DNA from: Xylanibacter muris
GTDB taxonomy: Bacteria > Bacteroidota > Bacteroidia > Bacteroidales > Bacteroidaceae
Assembly: GCF_013166605.1 (NCBI RefSeq)
Contig: NZ_JABKKF010000012.1
Coordinates: 28,805 to 92,804 of the forward strand
Length of the DNA: 64,000 bases
Reading direction: 5' to 3'
The translations under genes and the position numbers were made by a program. Position 1 is the first letter of the stretch, and each line of letters starts with the position of its first letter. This document shows, piece by piece, positions 32,347-40,807 of this stretch. The notes under the pieces were generated by a model that worked only from the letters and a program-made list of their open reading frames with translations, had not been told where the DNA came from and searched no databases.

Positions 32347-33204
32347 ATGAATTTCCCTATTGACGAACTGCATCTATTTACATTAAACGTAGGCTTTGCC
32401 CGTCACGACAGCGACTGGAACTGGAAAAATGTGCAAAGCCCGTTCGCCCGTCTGTATCTTGTTGTCGGTGGTTCTGCGCAGATACATCTTCCGGATGGAA
32501 TTCACGATCTCACCCCCGGTCATCTGTATTTTATTCCTCCGTTCATTACCCATAGTTATTTATGTAATTCCTCTTTTTCTCATTATTATCTTCATATATA
32601 TGAAAAATGTGATGGCGGGGTGAGTATCATCGATGAATGGGATTATCCTGTAGAGGTGAATGCTGCATCTTACGATATAGAGCTTATGAAGCGGCTTTTG
32701 TATATTAATCCTTTTCTGAAGTTACCGGCGTCAAATCCGAAAGTCTATGACAATAATGCCATGCTTGTAAATAATATTGAAATGAATATCCGCAGGCCGT
32801 TCTGTGATAAGATGGAATCCCGTGGCATCGTTTTCGTGCTGTTGTCACGGTTTATGAAATATGCCAGGCCAAAGATAGAAATTCAGGATTGCCGGATACG
32901 CCAATCTCTGGCCTATATACGTAAGAATCTTAATCAGGCTATAAGTCTTGATATTTTGGCTGATATGGCATGCATGTCGAAAGACCATTTCATACGTATG
33001 TTCAGAAGTAAGACAGGCAAGACACCGAAAACGTACATCATCAAGCAGAAGATGGAAAGGGCAGAGTTGCTTCTCGTAACGACAGATAATCCGATAAAGA
33101 ATGTTGCTATGCAGGTAGGTTATGATGACTGTTCTCATTTTAATAAAACTTTCAAAGCCTTTTCGGGTATGACACCGACAGAGTACCGTGAGCGTCATCA
33201 ATAA
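32347..33204 (+). CDS. AraC-family transcriptional regulator
   Basis: This 285-residue protein has an N-terminal cupin-like sensing domain (GSAQIHLPDGIHDLTPGHLY) and a C-terminal double HTH (residues ~185-285). The latter contains SLDILADMACMSKDHFIRMF, then VAMQVGYDDCSHFNKTFK and GMTPTEYRERH, which are AraC signatures. It is divergent from the deoxysugar operon and most likely activates it in response to the sugar. Confidence 0.9.
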   Translation: MNFPIDELHLFTLNVGFARHDSDWNWKNVQSPFARLYLVVGGSAQIHLPDGIHDLTPGHLYFIPPFITHSYLCNSSFSHYYLHIYEKCDGGVSIIDEWDYPVEVNAASYDIELMKRLLYINPFLKLPASNPKVYDNNAMLVNNIEMNIRRPFCDKMESRGIVFVLLSRFMKYARPKIEIQDCRIRQSLAYIRKNLNQAISLDILADMACMSKDHFIRMFRSKTGKTPKTYIIKQKMERAELLLVTTDNPIKNVAMQVGYDDCSHFNKTFKAFSGMTPTEYRERHQ

Positions 33205-33206
33205 TC

Positions 33207-33262
33207 ATGCAATAAATCCAATGTTTTTGTCATGCCGGATGAACAATGTGGCATGGCATATC
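33207..33262 (+). repeat. Dispersed repeat, family 1, partial copy
   Basis: ATGCAATAAATCCAATGTTT and CCGGATGAACAATGTGGCAT resemble the left half of copy A. The right half is replaced by a family 2 palindrome. Confidence 0.5.
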
Positions 33263-33271
33263 TTACACTGT

Positions 33272-33298
33272 GTAGGGACATGCCTTTGGCATGTGTCA
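33272..33298 (+). repeat. Palindromic repeat, family 2 (stem variant ACATGCC)
   Basis: GTAGGGACATGCCTTTGGCA continues to TGTGTCA. The stem is ACATGCC/GGCATGT with a TTT loop. Confidence 0.7.
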
Positions 33299-33335
33299 TG
33301 CGTGAACGCCTCCATATCCCTATTCATTAAACACG

Positions 33336-33365
33336 TCTGACACATCGCAAAGCGATGTCCCTACT
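33336..33365 (-). repeat. Palindromic repeat, family 2 (stem variant ACATCGC)
   Basis: TCTGACACATCGCAAAGCGA continues to TGTCCCTACT. It is an inverted copy with stem ACATCGC/GCGATGT. Confidence 0.7.
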
Positions 33366-33494
33366 CGTGGAAGGAATCCCTCCGGTTCCCAAAAAGAAAG
33401 GGAAGATGCCACTCTGACTCCCCTAAAGGGGGAGATAAAGGAAGAGTATGTGGAAGCATCAGGTGTATATGCAGATGAAAATGTTCATCCACAA

Positions 33495-33534
33495 TGTAGG
33501 GACATCGCTTTGCGATGTGTTCGATGTATACTAC
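33495..33534 (+). repeat. Palindromic repeat, family 2 (stem variant ACATCGC)
   Basis: TGTAGGGACATCGCTTTGCG continues ATGTGTTCGATGTATACTAC. The tail GATGTATA is shared with the copies at 45808 and 47508. Confidence 0.75.
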
Positions 33535-33566
33535 AAACAGAGTTTATTTGTTGGAGGGATGTTCCT

Positions 33567-33600
33567 GTCTGACACGTGCCAAAGGCACGTCCCTACATGG
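33567..33600 (-). repeat. Palindromic repeat, family 2 (stem variant ACGTGCC)
   Basis: GTCTGACACGTGCCAAAGGC continues to ACGTCCCTACATGG. Both sides of the stem differ from the other copies yet still pair. Confidence 0.75.
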
Positions 33601-33620
33601 AGGATGAATGCGATAATATG

Positions 33621-33695
33621 AACGTTTTCGTTAAACCAGATGAGCAATGCCAAGCTTGCTTGAATATTGCCATGGCGAGAAAAGGTGCATAAATA
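33621..33695 (+). repeat. Dispersed repeat, family 1, copy C
   Basis: AACGTTTTCGTTAAACCAGA, CAATGCCAAGCTTGCTTGAA and CATGGCGAGAAAAGGT match copies A and B in order. Confidence 0.75.
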
Positions 33696-33698
33696 TGA

Positions 33699-33732
33699 AC
33701 GTTTTCGTTGAGCCGGATGAGTAATGTCAAAC
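33699..33732 (+). repeat. Dispersed repeat, family 1, partial copy D
   Basis: AACGTTTTCGTTGAGCCGGA followed by TGAGTAATGTCAAAC is the left third of the repeat. It directly follows copy C and runs up to the 3' end of the S41 peptidase gene. Confidence 0.6.
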
Positions 33733-34781
33733 TATTTTTCTTTCAACAGTTTCCTTGCGTATTCGATTATAGTATCTTTTCCTTTCCTGAAATCGCTGTC
33801 GGTGATGTCCACCTTATGATGTGGGGCGATGCCGAACTCGGTGGAATTGCCTTTGTTGTCATACATTGGGCATGCCGAGAAACGTACTGCCCATCCGTTG
33901 GGCAGCGAACTGTTGAACGGCAATCCGGCTCCGCCTCCGGTATTGTCTCCTACAATTCTGACGTTGGCGAAGCATTTCATATACTTTACAAACTCGTTTG
34001 CCGCGCTGTATACGTGGCGGTTGGTGAGTACGCATGCGTTTTTGTGCCATCTTATGTTAGATGAAGGATAGAGCCGTTGCTCCTCCGGTTTCGAGAAGCA
34101 GTCGTGCCCCTTGCCCGTCTTGTGGCTTATATATCCCACAAGTGTGGATTCTTGTGCAAATCTTGCGGCAAGTCTCTCCGCGTATGTGAGCAAGCCTCCG
34201 GAGTTGTTGCGTATGTCGATGATGATGCCGCGGCAGAGCATCAGCCTGTTCAAAACCTCATCGATGTTGCCTTCTCCGACCCCGCTTGCAAAGCTTCCGT
34301 AATATATGTATCCTATATTGTCGTCGAGAATCTTGTATTTCATTCCCGCTGCAATCTTATAGTCGGTTCCGAGATATATGCGCTGAAGGGTGTCGCTGAA
34401 GTTGGCCGGATAATTCTCATGCCATTTCCAATAGCGTGCGAAGTCGGCCGAGCGCGACAGGTTGACATGTCCGTCGCGGAGTTCGGCGAGCATGTCGGCC
34501 ATTACCTCAAACAGTTGGTCGGAAGTCATGTCATTGCTCACCCGCACCTTATATTTATTATATACCTCATTCCAGTCAAGCCCGTATGCTTGATGTTTGT
34601 ATTCGAAGAAACAGTAATGCTCGTCGATGATTTTCCATAGGGCATCGAAGTTCCCGTGTGGGCTGTTATCAAACTCCTCCTCCTCGATGCATGATGTGAT
34701 GCAGACCGGGAAAATCATCATTATGGTCAATGTGACGATGGTGTTCCTTATTAGCGACATAATGTAAAAGGTGGCTTTCAT
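33732..34781 (-). CDS. S41-family (C-terminal processing-like) peptidase lipoprotein
   Basis: This 349-residue lipoprotein has lipobox Cys31 (ITSC). The S41 domain has a helical N-terminal part (FDALWKIIDEHYCFF, MADMLAELRDGHVNL) and a catalytic core with GIIIDIRNNSGG, NRHVYSAANEF (nucleophile Ser) and IVGDNTGGGAGLP. There is no clear PDZ domain. The start overlaps the preceding gene as ATGA (34781-34778). Processing of envelope proteins or peptides is likely; the substrate is unknown. Confidence 0.85.
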   Translation of the reverse strand: MKATFYIMSLIRNTIVTLTIMMIFPVCITSCIEEEEFDNSPHGNFDALWKIIDEHYCFFEYKHQAYGLDWNEVYNKYKVRVSNDMTSDQLFEVMADMLAELRDGHVNLSRSADFARYWKWHENYPANFSDTLQRIYLGTDYKIAAGMKYKILDDNIGYIYYGSFASGVGEGNIDEVLNRLMLCRGIIIDIRNNSGGLLTYAERLAARFAQESTLVGYISHKTGKGHDCFSKPEEQRLYPSSNIRWHKNACVLTNRHVYSAANEFVKYMKCFANVRIVGDNTGGGAGLPFNSSLPNGWAVRFSACPMYDNKGNSTEFGIAPHHKVDITDSDFRKGKDTIIEYARKLLKEK

Positions 34782-35662
34782 GGGCGGTATCCTGTTATTC
34801 TGAAGCGTTTTATGAATCCTATCATAAAGCGGTGTGAATAGATGTGCTGTTTCAGGCTGTTCACGTGCGACTGTTGATAGTCACCGAGATATCCGGCCCT
34901 CAGACTTAGCTTTCTGCCTACGTTTATGTCTACGGTCAGCTGCTGCCGGAAGTAAGGCATGCTCACCGCTGTTGTCGGAACAATGTTGCGGTCGTAGTCT
35001 CCCCGTGAGAATATCTCGTAATAGGACTGTCCGTAGTTCGGGCTGAACATCAGTCCGGCCAAAGCCATGTCGAAACTGTATCCGGCCGTTATGCGGCACC
35101 GGCCTATGTCGAACCTGTAGGCGGCGGACGCTGCCGGTCTAACGTCTATATGGAATCTTGCCTGTGCGGGATTGTTTCCTCCGCTGATGTTGTATATGAA
35201 TCCAATGCCGGTGTTTCCCGTTGCTCCGGCTTGCAGCCTCAGGTGGCTGTCGCACAGATACCAGTTGCGCATGCGTCCCCAGAAGAAGTTGTATGAGCCT
35301 TCCAACTCATCGAAGTTGTCTGCACGGTCGTGTGTGGCGGAGAGGTTGGCCTGATGCTGTACTGTTGTCGACCATTTCCGTCCGGGTCTGATTCTGTCTG
35401 ACGTGGCAAGGAAAGTTATTCCCGTGCCGCTGAAATGTTCCTGCGACAAATAGGTGTCGAGGATTTCTGTGGTCCCGATACCAATGGAGTATGATGTGGT
35501 TATTATTTTTCCTGAGCTTTCGCAATGGGAAAGCTCAGGAATATCGTGTGTGCGGCAATGCTGTGCTCCGGCCACTGTGCATAATGCTGCGGCCAGTGTC
35601 GTTGCCGTTTTGCGTAATGCGGTTCTCACGTATCTTTTACGTATTTGTGTCATTATCGTCAA
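34778..35662 (-). CDS. DUF3316-like outer-membrane protein
   Basis: This protein of up to 294 residues has a signal peptide ending near VAGAQ. The mature protein begins with a SYSIGIGTTEILDTYLSQEH segment typical of DUF3316 proteins and continues as a predicted barrel (AGYSFDMALAGLMF, LTVDINVGRKLSLRAGYLG). Its start (35662, or Met4 at 35653) lies inside the end of the topoisomerase gene and its end overlaps the S41 peptidase start, so all three are coupled. No function is known. Confidence 0.7.
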   Translation of the reverse strand: MTIMTQIRKRYVRTALRKTATTLAAALCTVAGAQHCRTHDIPELSHCESSGKIITTSYSIGIGTTEILDTYLSQEHFSGTGITFLATSDRIRPGRKWSTTVQHQANLSATHDRADNFDELEGSYNFFWGRMRNWYLCDSHLRLQAGATGNTGIGFIYNISGGNNPAQARFHIDVRPAASAAYRFDIGRCRITAGYSFDMALAGLMFSPNYGQSYYEIFSRGDYDRNIVPTTAVSMPYFRQQLTVDINVGRKLSLRAGYLGDYQQSHVNSLKQHIYSHRFMIGFIKRFRITGYRP

Positions 35663-38396
35663 ACAGGCTTAACTGTCCTGTTATCTCGTCTATTATCTGG
35701 CGTTCGGATTTTCCCGCGTCCGGGTCGAGGTCCTGTGTCTGCGGATTCTTCTCATCGTTGCCGTCTTCCGTTTCTTCTTCTCCTGAGGTTTCCGGCCATC
35801 TTACCGGTTCAAGCTCCTCTATGCTTTCCACATTCCATGTGGTGATGCGCTTGCCTTTTGCCTTGAAGCCCTTTACGGCTATGAACTGTTCGATGTCTAT
35901 TTCCAATGGAGGACGTGTGGCGTCCGCTCCTCCGAAGGTCACTTTTGCGCGCGGATAGAATTGGTCGGTGAGGAATATCAGGCGGCTGGCAGGGTTTTCG
36001 CCTATGAAACTCTGATGACGCTTCGAAGGTTCCATGAGGAATCTCTTTATATATGGATATCCGTCGTTGTCTGCATCGAAGAGCACAGCTGTCCATACCT
36101 TGCCGGCATCGAATTTCTCTATTCGGCTGATATTGTCTTCATAGTGGTTGTTCACGTTGAAGTCGGTTTGGTAGTATTCTCCGTTCTTCAGTATGACGAG
36201 AATCGTATCCTCATCGTAGAACTCGCCGAGCAGTGTTCCGTGGTCGTCATAATTGAGGCGGTTTACATCAGGGTCGAACCATACCTTTCTGCCTCCGAGC
36301 GTTGAGTGGCCGTGGCTTTTCAGTCCTATGCGGTTTATGGTTTTCTTCGACAGGAGATTACCCTTGCTGGCGCGTCCCTTAATGAGGATTTTCGAGAAAT
36401 CCTTTTCCATGAATATGTTCATGCGCTTTATCTTGTCGACGGGGTCGAGGGTAATCTTTATAATCTCAGCCTCACCGTTTGGATTGGCGGTAAAATAGAC
36501 CACTTTAGAGCCGGGGGTACCCATTGTGAGGTCATACTCGCGGTTTCGGGTTATGGCCGTCACATTGAACCTCTTTATATAATAGGCTCCCTGTTTGCCG
36601 TCGCGGTATACAGCGTTGTATGTAGTGCGTCTGTCGTTTTTCTTGAATACGTTTATGTGCAGGATGTTTTTTCCTACGAATATCTTGTCGGCCACGCGTA
36701 TTACCTTAAACTTTCCGTCCTTGTAGAATATGATAATGTCGTCGATGTCCGAACAGTTGCACACATACTCGTCCTTCTTCAGCGATGTGCCTATGAAGCC
36801 TTCGTGACGGTTGATGTACAGTTTCTCGTTGGCTTCCACCACCGTAGTGCTCTCGATGGTGTCGAAATTGCGTATCTCGGTCAGTCTCGGATGGTCCTTG
36901 CCGTATTTGTCTTTGAGGAATGTGAACCAGTTTGCCGTTACTTCCACAAGGTTGCTGAGGTCGCGGTCTATGCGTTCGATTTCCTCCTTTATGCGCGCCA
37001 TAAGCTCGTCAGCCTTGTCTTTATTAAATTTCAATATGCGCTGCATCTTTATTTCGAGAAGCTTCAGTATGTCTTCTTTCGTGACTTCGCGCACCATCTG
37101 CGGGTAGTATGGCGTGAGTCTGTCGTCGATATGCGCGCATACGGTATCGGTATCCGGTGCCTGTTCGAACTTCTTGTCCTTGTATATGCGTTCCTCTATG
37201 AATATCTTTTCAAGCGAGCAGAAATGAAGTTGCTCCATCAGTTCTCCCTTGCGTATCTCAAGTTCTTTGCGTATAAGCTCTTTTGTGTTCTCAACGGAAT
37301 GTTTCAGTACTTCGCTTACAGTAAGGAACTTAGGTTTGTTGTTTTCAATCACGCAGCAGTTCGCCGATATGTTAACCTCGCAGTCGGAGAAGGCATACAG
37401 CGCGTCAAGGGTCTTGTCTGACGATATGCCGGGAGCAAGATGCACTTGTATCTCAACATTTGCTGCCGTGTTGTCGTCCACTTTTCTTGCCTTTATCTTT
37501 CCTTTCTCGATCGCCTTGAGGATTGACTCGATGAGTGTGGATGTGGTTTTACCGTAAGGTATCTCCCTGATGACGAGTGTCTTGTTGTCCTGTTTTTCAA
37601 TCTTTGCCCTTACTTTGAGCGTACCGCCGCGTTGTCCGTCGTTGTATTTGCTCACATCTATGCTTCCTCCGGTAGGAAAATCGGGATAGAGGTGGAACTC
37701 CTGCCCGTGCAGGTAGCTGACAGCGGCGTCACACAGTTCGGTGAAATTGTGCGGAAGAATTTTCGATGACAGTCCCACTGCAATGCCCTCTGCGCCCTGT
37801 GCAAGCAGCAACGGGAACTTTACCGGTAGAGAAACCGGCTCCTTGTTTCTGCCGTCGTAGCTCAGCTGCCACTCTGTGGTTTTAGGATTGAAAACTGTGT
37901 CGAGGGCAAACTTTGAAAGTCTTGCTTCTATGTATCGCGGTGCTGCTGCACGGTCGCCCGTGAGAATGTTTCCCCAGTTTCCCTGTGTATCCACAAGCAG
38001 GTCTTTTTGTCCGAGCTGTACAAGTGCATCGCCTATTGAGGCGTCACCGTGGGGATGAAACTGCATAGTGTGTCCCACGATGTTTGCCACCTTGTTGTAT
38101 CTGCCGTCGTCCATGCGCTTCATGGAATGCAGGATTCTTCTTTGTACAGGCTTAAGTCCGTCCTCGATATTGGGTACGGCACGTTCCAGGATTACGTATG
38201 ACGCGTAATCCAGAAACCAGTTTTGATACATGCCGCTCAGGTGATGTACGGCGGAAGCGTCAAATCTGTCGGGAACATAGTCGGAATGTGTTTCGGGAAT
38301 ATCGATTTCTGATACAATTCCGTCTTCGTTGTCGTTTGTTTCGTTGTCTCTTATTATTTCGTCTTTAGGTTCGTTGTCTCTTGTCTCGTCGCTCAT
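35637..38396 (-). CDS. parC: DNA topoisomerase IV subunit A
   Basis: This 919-residue type IIA topoisomerase A subunit performs decatenation and relaxation with ParE. The breakage-reunion domain has VPNIEDGLKPVQRRIL, the HPHGDASIGDA motif and catalytic Tyr155 in AAPRYIEARLSKFA. The C-terminal part is an irregular propeller-like domain with an acidic tail, usual for Bacteroidota ParC. The -7 box at 38418-38425 lies within the longer frame that begins at 38441, so the start at 38396 was chosen. GyrA was considered, but the lack of a canonical GyrA box and the acidic extensions favour ParC. Confidence 0.88.
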   Translation of the reverse strand: MSDETRDNEPKDEIIRDNETNDNEDGIVSEIDIPETHSDYVPDRFDASAVHHLSGMYQNWFLDYASYVILERAVPNIEDGLKPVQRRILHSMKRMDDGRYNKVANIVGHTMQFHPHGDASIGDALVQLGQKDLLVDTQGNWGNILTGDRAAAPRYIEARLSKFALDTVFNPKTTEWQLSYDGRNKEPVSLPVKFPLLLAQGAEGIAVGLSSKILPHNFTELCDAAVSYLHGQEFHLYPDFPTGGSIDVSKYNDGQRGGTLKVRAKIEKQDNKTLVIREIPYGKTTSTLIESILKAIEKGKIKARKVDDNTAANVEIQVHLAPGISSDKTLDALYAFSDCEVNISANCCVIENNKPKFLTVSEVLKHSVENTKELIRKELEIRKGELMEQLHFCSLEKIFIEERIYKDKKFEQAPDTDTVCAHIDDRLTPYYPQMVREVTKEDILKLLEIKMQRILKFNKDKADELMARIKEEIERIDRDLSNLVEVTANWFTFLKDKYGKDHPRLTEIRNFDTIESTTVVEANEKLYINRHEGFIGTSLKKDEYVCNCSDIDDIIIFYKDGKFKVIRVADKIFVGKNILHINVFKKNDRRTTYNAVYRDGKQGAYYIKRFNVTAITRNREYDLTMGTPGSKVVYFTANPNGEAEIIKITLDPVDKIKRMNIFMEKDFSKILIKGRASKGNLLSKKTINRIGLKSHGHSTLGGRKVWFDPDVNRLNYDDHGTLLGEFYDEDTILVILKNGEYYQTDFNVNNHYEDNISRIEKFDAGKVWTAVLFDADNDGYPYIKRFLMEPSKRHQSFIGENPASRLIFLTDQFYPRAKVTFGGADATRPPLEIDIEQFIAVKGFKAKGKRITTWNVESIEELEPVRWPETSGEEETEDGNDEKNPQTQDLDPDAGKSERQIIDEITGQLSLFDDNDTNT

Positions 38397-38417
38397 AGGT
38401 GGTTTATTTTTCAGCTT

Positions 38418-38425
38418 CAAAATTA
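38418..38425 (-). promoter_or_regulatory. parC promoter -7 box
   Basis: TAATTTTG on the minus strand lies 21 bp before the chosen ATG. It argues against the upstream start codon. Confidence 0.5.
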
Positions 38426-38500
38426 CTATTTTTTTTGCCAACAGACGGATGTTTCATAACATTTAACGAATTAATGGAAAGGAAATAGCTAAAAAAGAAC

Positions 38501-38508
38501 TAACTTTG
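38501..38508 (+). promoter_or_regulatory. glyS promoter -7 box
   Basis: TAACTTTG is a perfect TAnnTTTG box, giving a ~50-nt leader before the ATG at 38563. Confidence 0.6.
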
Positions 38509-38562
38509 CGCCTTATTAGTAGTTAATAAAGAATAAAAACATAAACAAAATAAAATAAAAAA

Positions 38563-40107
38563 ATGGCACAGGAAGATGTTTTCAAGAAGATAGTGTCCCA
38601 TTGTAAGGAATATGGTTTCGTATTCCCCAGCAGCGATATCTATGATGGGTTGGGAGCCGTTTATGATTACGGACAGAACGGTGTGGAGCTGAAAAACAAC
38701 ATTAAGGAGTATTGGTGGAAGAGCATGGTATTGCTGCACGAGAATATCGTCGGAATAGACTCTGCCATCTTCATGCATCCTACGATATGGAAGGCCAGCG
38801 GTCATGTAGACGCGTTCAACGACCCGTTGATAGACAACCGCGACTCGAAAAAACGCTACCGTGCTGACGTTCTCATCGAAGACCAGATGGCAAAGTATGA
38901 TGAGAAGATTGAAAAGGAAGTGGCTAAGGCCCGAAAGCGTTTCGGTGAATCATTTGACGAGGCACAGTATATGGCTACAAGTCCGCGTGTACTGGAGATC
39001 AAGCAAAAGCGCGACGCGCTTCATACACGCTATGCCGATGCTATGCAGGGGCCGGATCTTGATGCCCTCAAGCAGATAATAATAGACGAAGAGATTGTCG
39101 ACCCCATTTCCGGAACAAAGAACTGGACCGACGTGCGTCAGTTCAACCTTATGTTCTCTACCGAGATGGGAGCGTCTGCCGACAGCTCAAGCAAGATATA
39201 CCTGCGTCCGGAGACGGCACAGGGAATTTTCGTAAACTATCTGAATGTCCAGAAGACGGGACGTATGAAAGTGCCGTTCGGTATTGCTCAGATAGGAAAG
39301 GCATTCCGCAATGAGATTGTAGCCCGTCAGTTTATTTTCCGTATGCGTGAGTTTGAACAGATGGAGATGCAGTTTTTTGTAAAGCCGGGAACGGAGCTTG
39401 ACTGGTTCCCCAAGTGGAAGGCTACGCGAATGGCATGGCACCAGGCTCTTGGATTCGGTGAGGAGAACTACCGTTTCCACGATCATGACAAGCTGGCTCA
39501 TTATGCCAATGCCGCCACGGACATCGAATTCCGCATGCCCTTCGGATTCAAGGAAGTGGAGGGCATCCACAGCCGTACAAATTTTGATCTCAGCCAGCAT
39601 GAGAAATTCTCAGGCCGCTCGATAAAATACTTCGACCCGCAGACAAACGAGAGCTATACTCCTTATGTGATAGAGACATCAATAGGTGTCGACCGTATGT
39701 TCCTTTCCATCATGTGTCATTCATACGAGGAAGAGAAGCTTGAAAACGGTGAGACACGTACTGTGCTCAGGTTGCCCGCAGCCCTTGCGCCTGTTAAGCT
39801 TGCGGTGATGCCTTTGGTGAAGAAAGACGGACTGCCGGAGAAGGCACGCGAGATTATCGACAGCCTGAAGTTCCATTTCAACTGCCAGTACGATGAGAAG
39901 GATACAATAGGTAAGCGCTACCGTCGTCAGGATGCGATAGGTACGCCATACTGTGTGACCGTTGACTATGATTCACTGAAAGACAATACCGTGACGCTGC
40001 GTTTCCGCGATACCATGGAACAGGAGCGTGTAAGCATCAGCGAGCTTAACAATATCATAGAAGACAAGGTGAGCATTGCAAGCCTTCTTAAGAAGCTGCA
40101 GAAATAA
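38563..40107 (+). CDS. glyS: Glycyl-tRNA synthetase (single-chain, class II)
   Basis: This 514-residue alpha2-type GlyRS charges tRNA-Gly. Visible features are the N-terminal YGFVFPSSDIYDGLGAVYDY, class II motif 2 in FRNEIVARQFIFRMREFEQ, RPETAQGIFVNYL, motif 3 in SIGVDRMFLSIMCHSY and a C-terminal anticodon-binding domain starting near LAPVKLAVMPLV. Length and features are normal. Confidence 0.97.
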   Translation: MAQEDVFKKIVSHCKEYGFVFPSSDIYDGLGAVYDYGQNGVELKNNIKEYWWKSMVLLHENIVGIDSAIFMHPTIWKASGHVDAFNDPLIDNRDSKKRYRADVLIEDQMAKYDEKIEKEVAKARKRFGESFDEAQYMATSPRVLEIKQKRDALHTRYADAMQGPDLDALKQIIIDEEIVDPISGTKNWTDVRQFNLMFSTEMGASADSSSKIYLRPETAQGIFVNYLNVQKTGRMKVPFGIAQIGKAFRNEIVARQFIFRMREFEQMEMQFFVKPGTELDWFPKWKATRMAWHQALGFGEENYRFHDHDKLAHYANAATDIEFRMPFGFKEVEGIHSRTNFDLSQHEKFSGRSIKYFDPQTNESYTPYVIETSIGVDRMFLSIMCHSYEEEKLENGETRTVLRLPAALAPVKLAVMPLVKKDGLPEKAREIIDSLKFHFNCQYDEKDTIGKRYRRQDAIGTPYCVTVDYDSLKDNTVTLRFRDTMEQERVSISELNNIIEDKVSIASLLKKLQK

Positions 40108-40141
40108 AGTATTGGAGAAAAAACTCCGTAAACTTCATTGA

Positions 40142-40774
40142 ATGATGATCAGAAAAAAAATATTATTCCTTACCATGATACTGTTCTCTGCTTTGGGAAT
40201 GGTATCATGCAGTGAGGAAGACAATACGGTGGACGAGTTTGCCAATTGGCAAACGGTGAACGAAGGTTTCTTTTATAGCCTGAGCGACTCTGTGAAGTCT
40301 GTCATTGCCGCAAATCCTCTTGAAACGGAATGGAAACGTATAAAGACATGGAACAAGTCAGACAGTGTGGCCGGTGTCGACACGGATTATATTCTTGTCA
40401 AGGTGTTGCAGGCCGCTCCTGCCACAGAGACGGAAATGCCGCTCTATCTCGATACTGTCACTGTCCACTATAAGGGATGTCTGCTGCCTTCGCTTTCGTA
40501 TAGGGACGGATACGTGTTTGACATTTCCTATACCGAACCTTTCGACGAAGATATTGCCATCCCGTCGAAGATGGCAGTGGCAAATGTCGTCAACGGCTTC
40601 TCGACAGCCATACAGAATATGCGGCGTGGAGACCATTGGCTCGTATATATTCCATATCAGCTTGGATATGGCGCAGCGGGAAGTTCTCCGGTCATACCGG
40701 GATACAGCACACTTGTATTTGATATAAAGATGGTGGATTTCTGGTCCGTAGATTTTGAAGAGAACAGGCGGTGA
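40142..40774 (+). CDS. FKBP-type peptidyl-prolyl isomerase lipoprotein
   Basis: This 210-residue lipoprotein has lipobox Cys23 (GMVSC). The C-terminal FKBP domain (residues ~95-205) contains VTVHYKGCLL, GFSTAIQNMRRGDHWLVYIP and LGYGAAGSSPVIPGYSTLVF. It probably assists protein folding in the periplasm. It is 34 bp after glyS and likely cotranscribed. Confidence 0.88.
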   Translation: MMIRKKILFLTMILFSALGMVSCSEEDNTVDEFANWQTVNEGFFYSLSDSVKSVIAANPLETEWKRIKTWNKSDSVAGVDTDYILVKVLQAAPATETEMPLYLDTVTVHYKGCLLPSLSYRDGYVFDISYTEPFDEDIAIPSKMAVANVVNGFSTAIQNMRRGDHWLVYIPYQLGYGAAGSSPVIPGYSTLVFDIKMVDFWSVDFEENRR

Positions 40775-40807
40775 TGTTTTTAAGTCTGTAAGGATAAAAA
40801 ACGGATT

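Larger units (their letters stand above)
33205..33731. other. Repeat-rich intergenic region
   Basis: No gene is visible in 527 bp. It contains family 1 repeat copies (partial at 33207, full at 33621, partial at 33699) and four palindromic family 2 elements (33272, 33336, 33495, 33567) in both orientations. It is the densest repeat cluster of the window. Confidence 0.7.

Noticed and set aside
33205..33731. CRISPR or integron array because of many repeats
   Set aside because: Repeats are palindromic, of two families, in mixed orientation and irregularly spaced. No integrase or cas gene is present.
36306..37421. Long plus-strand open frame (371 codons) antisense to parC
   Set aside because: It is a shadow of a clearly conserved gene on the other strand, with no domain, RBS or context support.
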